Of a DNA stretch of 64,000 bases, positions 14,886 to 24,135 are shown in pieces. Made by a program: the position numbers and the translations under genes. The notes under the pieces are model-generated. The model was not told where the DNA came from. It saw only the letters and a program-made list of their open reading frames with translations, and searched no databases. Each line of letters opens with the position of its first letter. Position 1 is the stretch's first letter. The DNA comes from Bradyrhizobium sp. 4 (GTDB taxonomy: Bacteria; Pseudomonadota; Alphaproteobacteria; Rhizobiales; Xanthobacteraceae), in NCBI RefSeq assembly GCF_023100905.1, contig NZ_CP064686.1, forward strand, positions 2,914,001 to 2,978,000, written 5' to 3'.

Positions 14886-15713
14886 TCAGGCGCGCAAAAC
14901 CTTGGCCGCGCGGCGATAATCTGTCGGCGCCATGCCGACGTTGGCGGCGAAGAAGCGGGTGAATCCGCTCTGCGATGAGAAGCCGAGATCGAAGCCGATA
15001 TCAGCGATCGGCGCTTCGCTCGCCACCAGCGCCTCCAGTGCCTGCTCCATCATCAGCGTATTGAGATAGAGGTGTGGCGTGACGCCGGTCTGGGTGCGGA
15101 AGAGCCGGTAGAAATGCGGCCGCGACAGGCCGGATTCGCGCGCGATGGTGTCGAGCTCGATCTCGGCGCCAGGACTCTCCGACATCATCTTGATGCATTT
15201 GCGAACGCGAAAATCCGTGACGGAGCCGTTTGCGCGTGGATCGCGCGCGGTCGCCGCCTGTTGCCAGCTTTCGTCGTAACAGATGTCGATCAGGCTTCTC
15301 AGCTCGCCATCGAGGCTGTTGAGCGAGGGAGCGCCGCACACGAGGGCGGCTGCGTGCCTGATATGCTTGTCCAGCGCAACGGACCGCGTGAACTGGGTGC
15401 GGCCGAAGCGCAGGCGGTCGGCGCCGGGCGCATCGGGCGCAAACCACTCGGCATTGACGTAGAGCACGAAGAAAACAGCGCCGCCTTCGAGATCGGACGG
15501 CAAGAAATTATGCGGCTCCCACGGATTGACCGCGACGACGGACCCTTCGGTGAGCTCGTAGCGTCCGTCGCTGACATCGATGCATGCGGAACGCCCGCCG
15601 ACATGGAAGATCAAATGACCTTCGCGATGTGCGTGGATGTTGAAAGGGCGGTTCAACTGATAGACCGTCGCCCGACCAAAGCGGCCGTGGAAGACGGCGA
15701 GCGCCCGGCTCAT
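14886..15713 (-). CDS. AraC family transcriptional regulator
   Basis: This 275-residue regulator has an N-terminal AraC-type cupin (residues 15-110, with NIHAHREGHLIFHVGG and NPWEPHNF as metal/ligand-pocket landmarks) and a C-terminal double helix-turn-helix (about 170-270). The first recognition helix is ARESGLSRPHFYRLFRTQTG; the second is the conserved IADIGFDLGFSSQSGFTRFF. It lies between livK and livH on the same strand, so it is probably the local activator of the transporter and hydroxylase operon, responding to the transported compound. GCACGTG occurs upstream of livK, araC and livH and is a candidate site. Confidence 0.92.
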   Translation of the reverse strand: MSRALAVFHGRFGRATVYQLNRPFNIHAHREGHLIFHVGGRSACIDVSDGRYELTEGSVVAVNPWEPHNFLPSDLEGGAVFFVLYVNAEWFAPDAPGADRLRFGRTQFTRSVALDKHIRHAAALVCGAPSLNSLDGELRSLIDICYDESWQQAATARDPRANGSVTDFRVRKCIKMMSESPGAEIELDTIARESGLSRPHFYRLFRTQTGVTPHLYLNTLMMEQALEALVASEAPIADIGFDLGFSSQSGFTRFFAANVGMAPTDYRRAAKVLRA

Positions 15714-15842
15714 GCCTCTCCTCCCAAAAGCTCTTGTATTTTTTGGTAGCGTTCAACAACCTGGGAGAGAATGCAAGGGCGCACGTGTCGCGCTTCTGGC
15801 AAATCTCTCCCCGGCCGGTCATCGTTCGCGAATGAGACTAGG

Positions 15843-17093
15843 TCAGTATTTCTTACATTCCGGTACAGTGCGGCTCGGTAAACCGATTTTGGCGAACACC
15901 GCGGGATCGTAGCCCAGCGTTTGGTTGACGTTCGGGATCACGTTCACGACCTTTGAGAACAGCGCGCCCTTGCCGTCGTCGACAACCTCGGTGACGAAGT
16001 TGGTGCCGATCGCCTGGCGGTTGGAGTCCAGCTTGATCTTTCCGTTGGGTGCGTCGAGTTCGATCTTGGCAAGGGCCTCCTTGTACTTGGCTTGATTGTT
16101 GGAGAGATCTCCGTTGACCTGACGCAGCGCCAGGATCAGCGCCATTGTCGAGCCATAATAGTTGGTGGCGAGCAGCGATGGGCTCGGGAAGCGCTTGTTG
16201 GGCGGGAAGGCGTCCTGATAGTCCTTCACGAACTTCTGCCAACTCGGGTTCTCCCAGGTATCGGCCTGGCCGCTCGCGGCCAGCGTGCCAATCAGGGCAT
16301 TCTTGGCGTTTCCCTTGGACGACAGGATGGTCTGGTCGATCATGATCGAGCCGCCCATCAGATGCGCCTTGCCGCCGGCCTGCTGGTATTGGTTCAGGAA
16401 GTTGACGGCGTCGGCGCCGCCGAGGCCGAGATAGATTGCATCAACGTCGTCGGGCAGTGCGGCGATAACCGAGGCAAAGTCCTTGGTGCCGAGCGGCACC
16501 CATTGCCGGTTGGTGACCTGTCCGCCAGCACCGCAGAACTCGAGCACGAGGCCGAACACTTGCGTATAGATGAAGGAGTAGTCTTCGCCGACGGTCGCGA
16601 TCTTGCGATACTTCTTTTGGTCATAAGCGTATTTGCCGAGACCCACCTGCCATTGCGCGCCGTCCATGTTGTAGCGGAAAAAGTTCGGAGCGGGATCGAC
16701 ATAGGTCGTTTCCTGGGCCCCGGAGGCGGCATTGATGAAGGTCAGTTCGGGATGGGTCTTTGCAAAATTCTTGACCGCGATGCCTTCGTCGCCAGAGAGC
16801 GGCGACAGCAGGATCTGTACCTTGTCCTGCTCGATCAGCTTGCGCACGGCTCGCACGGCGGAGTCCGGCGTCGCGTCGGTCGAAGCGATGACAAATTCGA
16901 GTTCCTTGTCGCCGACCTTCTTGCCGAGCACGTTGAGGGCCGTCTGGAAGCCGCGGATACCGTCCTCGCCGAGCACGGTGTAGGTACCTTCGAGCGTCGC
17001 GGTGACGCCGACCTTGATCTTCTCCTGTGCGAAGGCGGTGCCCGAAAGTAACAGGCTGCTCAACGCGATCAGTCCTAGACTGCCTTTCAACAT
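15843..17093 (-). CDS. ABC transporter substrate-binding protein, LivK type
   Basis: This 416-residue periplasmic binding protein starts at ATG 17093, preceded by GGAGGAG; the signal peptide MLKGSLGLIALSSLLLSGTAFA is cut before QEKIKVG. The mature part is a Peripla_BP_6 fold with KIKVGVTATLEGTYTVLGED at the start and typical lobe motifs (SPLSGDEGIAVKNFAKTH; AIYLGLGGADAVNFLNQY). It supplies the LivHMG/F importer encoded downstream beyond araC. The family binds amino acids, amides, urea or aromatic acids; the ligand here cannot be read from the sequence. Confidence 0.92.
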   Translation of the reverse strand: MLKGSLGLIALSSLLLSGTAFAQEKIKVGVTATLEGTYTVLGEDGIRGFQTALNVLGKKVGDKELEFVIASTDATPDSAVRAVRKLIEQDKVQILLSPLSGDEGIAVKNFAKTHPELTFINAASGAQETTYVDPAPNFFRYNMDGAQWQVGLGKYAYDQKKYRKIATVGEDYSFIYTQVFGLVLEFCGAGGQVTNRQWVPLGTKDFASVIAALPDDVDAIYLGLGGADAVNFLNQYQQAGGKAHLMGGSIMIDQTILSSKGNAKNALIGTLAASGQADTWENPSWQKFVKDYQDAFPPNKRFPSPSLLATNYYGSTMALILALRQVNGDLSNNQAKYKEALAKIELDAPNGKIKLDSNRQAIGTNFVTEVVDDGKGALFSKVVNVIPNVNQTLGYDPAVFAKIGLPSRTVPECKKY

Positions 17094-17432
17094 TGCTCTC
17101 CTCCCAGGGCGTTCTTGTCGCTGTTTTTCACCGCGCCCTGACGCGTCCGCCGCACGATGCGGCGTTCGGACAAGGCCAACGGTTCTTGAAAGGGAGGCTA
17201 TCCGAACTCGGATGCAGTGCACGTGTCGGAGCCGTGGGCGGTTTAACGGGCAGTCTCATTTTGAATGTTGCGTCGCGATTAACATCGCGGTGCAACAGGC
17301 GTCAGGCTTCCCGAATTGGCACCCGCCAGCCGCATGGCGGTTGCGACTGCGGCCGCGTGAACAGGATCGCTCGAATAGAGGAGAAATCAATCGTAGGCGT
17401 TGCGTGATTTCGCCGCGCGCGGCACTCGCTGG
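17094..17432. promoter_or_regulatory. Intergenic region upstream of livK
   Basis: The 339 bp between the oppF stop and livK hold no convincing gene. An inverted repeat GCCGCA-CGA-TGCGGC is at 17149-17163, about 60 bp upstream of the livK ATG, and a GCACGTG motif is at 17219-17225. Either could be an operator of the adjacent AraC regulator. No intrinsic terminator for oppF was recognised. Confidence 0.4.
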
Positions 17433-18398
17433 TTATACGTTGTGGCAAGCGATTGTCCTACCGTCGGCGCCGGCAGATCGAAGTTGTGGCACATCGACGA
17501 GACAGCGATCGCTGGCCATTGGACAGCGGGGCGCATATGCACAACCGCACGGTCGCGTGAAGAGACTTGGCGGTTCACCCATTTCGATCGCGCCCTGGAT
17601 CCGTTTCGATGGATCGGGCTTCGGAATTGCTGCCACCAACGCGCGCGTATAGGGATGGAGCGGATAATCGAGGACCGTCCGCGTCCCGGCCTGCTCTACG
17701 ATCCGGCCCATATACATGACAGCAACGCGGCTGCTGATCTGTCCGATCACGCCAAGGTCGTGCGAGATGAAGAGCATCGACAGTCTCAACTGGTCACGCA
17801 GATCCATCATTAGATTGAGCACCTGCGCCTGCACGGAAACGTCGAGGGCCGAGACCGGCTCGTCGGCAACGATGATGGACGGGGTGGGAAGAATGGCGCG
17901 TGCGATTCCGACCCGCTGCCGCTGCCCGCCACTCAGCTCGTAGGGATAGCGAGCGGCGAAAGAGGGGTTCAACCCGACGGCCGTCAAGGTGGCAGCTATG
18001 GCCGCGCTTCGCTCGGCGCGGCTCTTGAAGAAGCCGCTGATGTCGGCCGCCTCCGCCACCGAATCTCCAATTGCGCGCCGCGGGTTGAGCGATGCATTGG
18101 GATCCTGGAAAACCATTCGAACGCTTAGACGCTTCTCACGGAGGCCGGAGCCGCCGGCTCCGATCAATTCGGTTCCCTTCAATTTGATGTTGCCGCTGTC
18201 GGGCTGGACCAGCCCGACGAGGGTGCGGCCCAGCGTGGTCTTGCCGCAGCCGGACTCGCCGACAATCCCGAGGACCTCGCCTTGGGCCAGCGACAGCGAT
18301 ACACCATCCACCGCCTGCACCCGATATTTCCGACCGGCTCGCCTAGCACTGAACGAGACCATCATGTCCCGGACGTCGAGGATGGCATTGCCGCTCAT
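17433..18398 (-). CDS. Peptide-type ABC transporter ATP-binding protein, OppF/DppF type
   Basis: This 321-residue ATPase has Walker A GESGCGKTTL, the signature LSGGQRQRVGIARA, Walker B IIVADEPVSALD and the C-terminal oligopeptide-transporter extension with clustered cysteines (PCGCAYAPRCP, DRC), which in this family can hold an Fe-S centre. The start is ATG 18398 (MSGNAILDVRD), overlapping the oppD stop as ATGA. The open frame is longer, but that part is shadow of oppD. It is the last gene of the operon. Confidence 0.93.
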   Translation of the reverse strand: MSGNAILDVRDMMVSFSARRAGRKYRVQAVDGVSLSLAQGEVLGIVGESGCGKTTLGRTLVGLVQPDSGNIKLKGTELIGAGGSGLREKRLSVRMVFQDPNASLNPRRAIGDSVAEAADISGFFKSRAERSAAIAATLTAVGLNPSFAARYPYELSGGQRQRVGIARAILPTPSIIVADEPVSALDVSVQAQVLNLMMDLRDQLRLSMLFISHDLGVIGQISSRVAVMYMGRIVEQAGTRTVLDYPLHPYTRALVAAIPKPDPSKRIQGAIEMGEPPSLFTRPCGCAYAPRCPMASDRCLVDVPQLRSAGADGRTIACHNV

Positions 18399-19369
18399 GG
18401 CAGCTCCCCGCCGGCCAGTGGAAATGCGCAGAGCACCTCGTGCCCTTGGGAGGCCTCCAGGCGAGGCGGGGTCGCCACGCGGCACTCATCGCGTACCGCT
18501 GCGCAACGCAAGGCAAACACGCAGCCAGCAGCGACCGAACCTGGCAGCGGCGGCTGACCAGAAATTGTAGGCAGCCGGCGCGCGCCGGAATTTCGCGACG
18601 GCATGCAATCCATCAGTCCGCGGGTGTAATGATGACGGGGTGCGCCGAACAGCGCATCGACTGCCGCAGTTTCCACAATCCGGCCGGCGTACATGACAGC
18701 AACGCGATCGGCGAGCTGCGCAATGACCCCCATGTCGTGGGTGATGAACAATATCGCCATATCGAGCCGATTGCAGAGCTCGCGCAAGAGCCCGAGAATC
18801 TGAACCTGTATGGTGACGTCCAGCGCGGTGGTCGGTTCATCGGCGACCAGCACCTGTGGCCTGCAGGCCAGCGCAATCGCGATCATGACCCGCTGGCGTT
18901 GGCCTCCGGACAACTGGTGTGGATACGCGGACAGCTGCATTTTGGGGTCGGGCATGCGGACCAGTTCGAGCAGCTCGCGAGCGCGGACGAGCGCCGCCGC
19001 GCCCGAAATTCCCTCATGTACGCGTACGGCTTCGGCGATCTGATCGCCGATCCGACGAACCGGGTTGAGTGAGGTCATCGGCTCCTGAAAGATCATTGCC
19101 ATGCGGCCGTGGCCGGCTTCGACACGTTGCCAGGGCTGCAGCTGCGTTACGTCGCAGCCCTCCAACAGGACCCGCCCGGCCCGGACCCGGGGACCGGGCT
19201 GCGGCAGCAATCCCATGACTGCAAGCGAGGTCATGCTCTTTCCACAACCGGACTCGCCGACGAGACCGAGGATCTCGCCCTTGGCCAATCCGAAGGACAC
19301 GCCCGCGACGATGTCGACCGGCGCGGTTTCCGTCCCCACTGACACCGTAAGGTCGCAAACTGTCAGCAC
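18395..19369 (-). CDS. Peptide-type ABC transporter ATP-binding protein, OppD/DppD type
   Basis: This 324-residue ATPase has Walker A GESGCGKSMTSLAVMG, signature LSGGQRQRVMIAIAL, Walker B VLVADEPTTALD and a C-terminal oligo/dipeptide domain with CVFALRCAAVRDEC. It couples ATP hydrolysis to the OppBC permeases encoded just upstream, 3 bp away, and overlaps OppF by 4 bp. Confidence 0.93.
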   Translation of the reverse strand: MLTVCDLTVSVGTETAPVDIVAGVSFGLAKGEILGLVGESGCGKSMTSLAVMGLLPQPGPRVRAGRVLLEGCDVTQLQPWQRVEAGHGRMAMIFQEPMTSLNPVRRIGDQIAEAVRVHEGISGAAALVRARELLELVRMPDPKMQLSAYPHQLSGGQRQRVMIAIALACRPQVLVADEPTTALDVTIQVQILGLLRELCNRLDMAILFITHDMGVIAQLADRVAVMYAGRIVETAAVDALFGAPRHHYTRGLMDCMPSRNSGARRLPTISGQPPLPGSVAAGCVFALRCAAVRDECRVATPPRLEASQGHEVLCAFPLAGGELP

Positions 19370-19372
19370 GGC

Positions 19373-20233
19373 CTAACCCTTCTCACCGAAGACTTGACGG
19401 AACCGCGGATCGAGTCGATCGCGCAATGCATCGCCGACCAGGTTCAGAGAAAATGCAGTCGCCACGATCATCATGCCCGGGAAGAAGAGCAGCCACGGAG
19501 CGCGCGTGATGAAAGTCCGCGATTCCGCCAGCATATTGCCCCAGCTCGGAATGTCCGGCGGGGCGCCGAGGCCCAGGAAGTCGAGTGAAGCCGCGCCGAG
19601 CTGCGCGAACGCGAAGACGAAGCTGGCCTGCACGAGAAGTGGTGAGACCAGGTTCGGCAAGATGTGCCGAGTGATGAGCCACGCCGCTCCGGCGCCCATG
19701 CTGCGAGACGCCTCGACGTAGGTTTCCGCGCGCAAGCGCAGTGTCAGTCCATAGACGATGCGGGTCGTCGTCGTCATGTAGCCGATCCCGATGGCCAGAA
19801 TGACGGTGGCCACACTCGGGCTCAAGATGACAATCAGGCCGAGTGCGAGAAGCAGAGTCGGGAAAGCCATCAGCACGTCGACTATGCGCATCAGCAGGTG
19901 CCCCAGCCGCGGGAACAGAGCGGAAAGTACGCCGGCCGGAACGCCGGTCGCGAGAGCGAAGACGACCACGCCGGAGCCGATCAGAAGTGCCATGCGTGCT
20001 GAATGAATGGTGCGCGACAGGGTATCCCGGCCGAATTGGTCGGTGCCGAACCAGTGGGTCACGTTCGGGGGCGTCAGGCGGATCAGGGGATCGATGGCAT
20101 ACGGATCGTAAGGCGACACCCAGGGTGCGAAGACGGCGGCGAGCACAGTCGCCAGAAGAACCCCGAGCCCGGCCAGCGCGATCGGGCGGGCGACAAACGG
20201 CTTGAGCCACAATGTCACGCTGTTGCTGCTCAT
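19373..20233 (-). CDS. Peptide-type ABC transporter permease, OppC/DppC type
   Basis: This 286-residue inner-membrane permease has the N-terminal OppC segment, the conserved HWFGTDQFGRDTLSRTIHSAR (about 60-80) and the EAA-type coupling loop EASRSMGAGAAWLITRHILPN (about 173-193), with about six transmembrane helices. Its ATG overlaps the stop of oppB by 4 bp. It forms the channel with OppB. Confidence 0.93.
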   Translation of the reverse strand: MSSNSVTLWLKPFVARPIALAGLGVLLATVLAAVFAPWVSPYDPYAIDPLIRLTPPNVTHWFGTDQFGRDTLSRTIHSARMALLIGSGVVVFALATGVPAGVLSALFPRLGHLLMRIVDVLMAFPTLLLALGLIVILSPSVATVILAIGIGYMTTTTRIVYGLTLRLRAETYVEASRSMGAGAAWLITRHILPNLVSPLLVQASFVFAFAQLGAASLDFLGLGAPPDIPSWGNMLAESRTFITRAPWLLFFPGMMIVATAFSLNLVGDALRDRLDPRFRQVFGEKG

Positions 20234-21174
20234 TGCAGTTCAACCCGCGGATCGAGCAGACGATAGCTCAGATCGACGATCAGATTGATCAGGAGATAAA
20301 CCACCACGATGACCAGGATGACGCCCTGGATCACAGGGTAGTCTCGGCGAAGGATCGACTGAACGACAAGGCGGCCGATGCCGGGCAGGGCAAACACGGT
20401 TTCGGTCACCACCGCTTCGGACAGCAGCGCGGCGAAGGTGAAGCCGAAGGCCGACACGACCGCCAGGAGTGCATTACGCCAGATGTGGCGGCGCACGACC
20501 TGCCACGGCCGGATTCCCTTTGCACGGGCCGTGCGTACATAGTCCTCCCGGGAGACGTCGAGCATGCTGGCGCGCGTCAGCCGCAGGATCAAAGCGGCAT
20601 TCGGAGCCGCAAGCGCCAGGCTTGGGAGGACGAGATAGCGGAGATTGAGGACACCACCTTCGAAGATCGACGGATAGCCGGAGCTCGGAAACCAACCAAG
20701 CCAGGCCGCAAAGATCAGGATCAGATAGAGCCCGACCCAGAACGTGGGTATCGAGGCCATCAGCATCGCCCCGCCGGACAATCCCTGATCGAGCCACGTG
20801 CCGTGCCGGACCGCCGCAATCATGCCGATCGGCACCCCGATGACCGCAACCCAGATCATCGTCATGGTGGCGAGCAAAGTGCTGGTCTCGGCGCCATCGG
20901 CAATTACCGACAGCACGGGCGCCTGGAAGAAGATCGACCGCCCGAGGTCGCCCTCGAGCACATGGCCGGCCCAAGTGAGATATTGCAGGATAATCGGTTG
21001 GTCGAGACCGAGCTGGTGTCGCAAGGCGTCGATCTGGTCGGGGGTCGCGGTGTCACCGAGCAGAACATAAATCGGGTCACCCGGCACGATATGGATGAAC
21101 GCGAAGATGATGATGGACGCTGCCAGCAGCGTCACCGCCGTCGTTGCTGCGCGCTTGAATGCGTAAGACCACAT
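20230..21174 (-). CDS. Peptide-type ABC transporter permease, OppB/DppB type
   Basis: This 314-residue permease starts MWSYAFKRAATT and has the OppB hallmarks HIVPGDPIYVLLGD, LGLDQPIILQYLTW, and a coupling loop near EDYVRTARAKGIRPWQVVRRH (about 207-227), with six transmembrane helices. It follows the binding-protein gene by 79 bp, a gap in which I see no clear terminator, and overlaps oppC. Confidence 0.93.
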   Translation of the reverse strand: MWSYAFKRAATTAVTLLAASIIIFAFIHIVPGDPIYVLLGDTATPDQIDALRHQLGLDQPIILQYLTWAGHVLEGDLGRSIFFQAPVLSVIADGAETSTLLATMTMIWVAVIGVPIGMIAAVRHGTWLDQGLSGGAMLMASIPTFWVGLYLILIFAAWLGWFPSSGYPSIFEGGVLNLRYLVLPSLALAAPNAALILRLTRASMLDVSREDYVRTARAKGIRPWQVVRRHIWRNALLAVVSAFGFTFAALLSEAVVTETVFALPGIGRLVVQSILRRDYPVIQGVILVIVVVYLLINLIVDLSYRLLDPRVELQ

Positions 21175-21253
21175 GTGATTGAGCGCCTGGTCAGCTGCAA
21201 CGATGCGCGCCGGCGCCGGCGCTCGACAGTCTTCGCGGCCTCATTGCCCGTCC

Positions 21254-22795
21254 TTATTTCGTGGACACATTCCAGAACACGGGGCCGTTTGGGTTGAGCC
21301 CCTTGAGCTTGGGAGAAGCAATGTCATAGGTGTAGGCATCGCCTACTTTCATCACCGGTACCTGCTCATAGATCAGCGACTGGATCTTGCCCCAAGTCGA
21401 CTTGCGCGCGGCTGGATCGGTCGTGTTGATCAACTCAGCTCTAAGCGAGCCGATCTCGGGGCTGTCCCACCAGCCGGGATAGCTCGCATTCAAGAACGTG
21501 AGCAGCAGCGGGTCGGGCGCGAAGGAATGGTGGGTGACGAAGATGTCCCATTGTTCCGGCTGGCCGCGCATCTTCAGAAGGGTCGCCCAATCGACGACCA
21601 TCATCTGAACATTGATCCCGGCGTCGGCCAGCTGGCGGGTGAAGACGGAGGCTTCGTCATAGTGTGCCTGGTAGTTCGTCGAGACCAGCAGGCGGATCGG
21701 CGTCCCCGTGTAGTCCGCCTCCTTTGCGAGCTCCTTGGCCTTCTTCGGGTCGTGCGCACTGTAATTGGAGACGCCTTCGCTCGAGTACCAGGGTGTGCCG
21801 TTTGGAAAGATCGATCCTTCGGCAGTCCATAGGTCCTTGGGACCGAAGGCGACGCGCAGCGCCTGCGACTTATCCAGCGCGGTCTGGATAGCGCGACGGA
21901 GCTTGTAATTGTCCTTCAGGATTCCCTGCTTCGAGTTCATGAAGAACAGGCCGAAGATCGGCGCGTTGGTACGCTGCACCTGAACCGATGGATCTTTGCT
22001 CAGGGACTCGTACAGATCACCGGAGATCATTTCCGCATAGTCGTAGTCGCCCGCCTGCACGCCGCTCACGCGCGTTCCGACGTCAGGCACCGGAATGAAC
22101 CGGATCTTGTCGAAGCTCGCAACGCGGGCGCCGGCGAAGCCGTCACCCTTTTCCTTCACCGGCTTGTAGCCGTCGAACCTCTCCACCTCGACATAGCGGT
22201 TCGGCCGCCACTCCACGAACTTGTAAGGCCCGGTGCCGATATAGTCCTTTTGCTCGATCGGCCGGTTCCCCGCTTTGGCGGCTATGTCTTCCGGATAGAT
22301 CGCAAGACCGCCATTGACGTCCGCAATGAGAGCCTTCCAGGCGCCGTTCGGCGCGGACAATTTCAGGGTGACTTCATACTGTCCGGTGGCCTCGACCGAC
22401 GTAGCCGCCGCCATCAGGAGCTTGCCGCGGGCACCGAAACTGCCCCATCGCGTCATCGAGGCGGCCACGTCCTTGGCGGTCATCTCCTTGCCGTTGTGGA
22501 AGAGGACACCTTCGCGGAGCTTGATGACGATGGTCCGACCGCCGTCTTCCGTGCGATCGCTCTCGGCCAGCAGCGGACGCGGCGTATAGGTCGAGTCCAG
22601 CGCATACAGGGTCTCGAAGATGTGGCGGCCGATGACCGATGCGACGTCGGCTGTCGTCAGCATGACATCGAGCGGTGGCGGTTCTCCGATGGTGGCTTCG
22701 CGCAGCAGGGTGGCGGCATTGGCCTGCGCAAGCAAGAATGAAGCGGTGGCCAGCCCCACGACGCCACGCATCAAGACACTTGGACCGTATCTCAT
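21254..22795 (-). CDS. ABC transporter substrate-binding protein, family 5 (peptide/nickel/opine type)
   Basis: This 513-residue periplasmic protein has a signal peptide (MRYGPSVLMRGVVGLATASFLLAQANA) cut near residue 27 and an SBP_bac_5 fold. Landmarks are GGRTIVIKLREGVLFHNGKEMTAKDV (about 87-112), YIGTGPYKFVEW (about 186-197) and LRRAIQTALDK. A GGGAGGG ribosome site precedes ATG 22795. The ligand could be a peptide, an opine or a sugar conjugate; the divergent MurR/RpiR regulator hints at a sugar- or amino-sugar-linked ligand, which is inference. Confidence 0.92.
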   Translation of the reverse strand: MRYGPSVLMRGVVGLATASFLLAQANAATLLREATIGEPPPLDVMLTTADVASVIGRHIFETLYALDSTYTPRPLLAESDRTEDGGRTIVIKLREGVLFHNGKEMTAKDVAASMTRWGSFGARGKLLMAAATSVEATGQYEVTLKLSAPNGAWKALIADVNGGLAIYPEDIAAKAGNRPIEQKDYIGTGPYKFVEWRPNRYVEVERFDGYKPVKEKGDGFAGARVASFDKIRFIPVPDVGTRVSGVQAGDYDYAEMISGDLYESLSKDPSVQVQRTNAPIFGLFFMNSKQGILKDNYKLRRAIQTALDKSQALRVAFGPKDLWTAEGSIFPNGTPWYSSEGVSNYSAHDPKKAKELAKEADYTGTPIRLLVSTNYQAHYDEASVFTRQLADAGINVQMMVVDWATLLKMRGQPEQWDIFVTHHSFAPDPLLLTFLNASYPGWWDSPEIGSLRAELINTTDPAARKSTWGKIQSLIYEQVPVMKVGDAYTYDIASPKLKGLNPNGPVFWNVSTK

Positions 22796-23033
22796 GATCG
22801 CCCTCCCGCCTTGCTGACCGCCTGCTTCCCGGTGCAGGGGATGTGCCTTTCAGCTGTTGGGCTGCTGGCACGCTATTGATTGTTTGAAAGTTACATACAC
22901 AATCTGGCAATTATCAAGCGGAAAATGCTATTCTTGATGGGGCAAGCCGATATACGCTTGTCGGTGCTGAAGGTTTCTTACGGCAGCCTCCCGCCAATGG
23001 CGCAGGTGGATCTGACCTGGAGAAGGGCAGGCA

Positions 23034-23990
23034 ATGGCGCGTGCAAAGCGAAATCATCCGGCGAGAGCCGTTGGTGCAGCGATCTCGAAGCCGTCGGGCG
23101 ACGACAATGTCATGGCCGGCGACATCATCTCCCTTATCAGGCAGAGCGCTCTAAGCCTCAGTCCGTCGGAGCAGCGCGTTGCCACGGTGCTGCTGGCCGA
23201 TATGGAGTTTGCCGTTCACGCCAGCAATTCCGAGCTGGCCCGCCGGGCGCGCGTCAGCGAGCCGACGGTAACCCGGTTCAGCCGCTCCGTCGGTTGCCGG
23301 GGCGTCCGCGACCTCAAGGTGAGGCTGGCTCAAGCAATGGCGGTTGGGCGGATTTACGTTGAGCCTCCCCCGCATGTCAGGACCGATCTGGCACGCCCCG
23401 CGCTCTGGCGGTCGGTGTTTCAGGAAATTCGTCGTGCAATTGCCGCTGCCGAGGAGGGACTTCGCAAGGACGACATCGAGAGGGCTGCCGAAGCGATCTC
23501 CCGCTGTTCGAAGCTTGCAGCGTTCGGGGTGGGGGGCGGTTCCACTCTTGCGGCGGCGGAAGTTCAGAACCGGTTCTTTCGTCTTGGGATCGCCGTCTCG
23601 CATGCCTCCGATCCGAGCTTGATGCGCATGATCGCCGCGACTTTCGGGCGGGATGACGTCGTCGTTGCCATCTCGACCACCGGTGCGGCGAACGAAGTGA
23701 TCGAGGCAGCCACTATCGCCAAGCAATACGGCGCCTTGGTCGTCGCAATCACCAAGCCGCAAAGCAGGCTGGCCTCAATCGCCGATATTGCGCTTGGCGT
23801 GCACGTGCCCGAAGCGCCAGACGCGCTTAAGCCGACCGCGTCGCGCTATGCATTTCTCGCCACCATCGATCTGCTCGCAGCGTCAACCGCCTATTGCAAG
23901 CCGCTCGAAGCCCAGGCCCGCATGCGGCGGATCAAATACGAGTTGCTGAAGGGGAGCGACGGGGACGCCAAAGGGCCGCTGGGGGACTGA
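23034..23990 (+). CDS. MurR/RpiR family transcriptional regulator
   Basis: This 318-residue regulator has an N-terminal HTH_6 domain (about 28-105; LARRARVSEPTVTRFSRSVG is the helix-turn-helix) and a C-terminal SIS domain (about 135-275; FGVGGGSTLAAAEVQNRF and AISTTGAANEVIEAATIAK are sugar-phosphate-binding loops). It is transcribed away from the peptide-type ABC operon across a 238-bp spacer and is probably its regulator. The spacer has an AT-rich core (about 22875-22925) with a loose ATTGT-N15-ACAAT repeat that might be an operator; that is weak. Start ATG 23034 has AGAAGGG upstream. Confidence 0.92.
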   Translation: MARAKRNHPARAVGAAISKPSGDDNVMAGDIISLIRQSALSLSPSEQRVATVLLADMEFAVHASNSELARRARVSEPTVTRFSRSVGCRGVRDLKVRLAQAMAVGRIYVEPPPHVRTDLARPALWRSVFQEIRRAIAAAEEGLRKDDIERAAEAISRCSKLAAFGVGGGSTLAAAEVQNRFFRLGIAVSHASDPSLMRMIAATFGRDDVVVAISTTGAANEVIEAATIAKQYGALVVAITKPQSRLASIADIALGVHVPEAPDALKPTASRYAFLATIDLLAASTAYCKPLEAQARMRRIKYELLKGSDGDAKGPLGD

Positions 23991-24135
23991 AATATTTACC
24001 ATGGCCCAATGAGGATTTGGTCGGTGCATGCCGCTCGCATGTGGCAACATCAATCGCGCTGTGAAACCTGAACCGCACATCCCGCAGAAAAACCATCCGG
24101 CAGGATGCGGTGTTCAAAGCTGGCAACGACGGCTA

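Noticed and set aside
20212..21297. 361-codon plus-strand frame opposite oppB
   Set aside because: Antisense of a well-recognised permease with no family features of its own.
22912..22925. ATCAA half-site upstream of the RpiR gene as a FixK box
   Set aside because: The other half-site has three mismatches.
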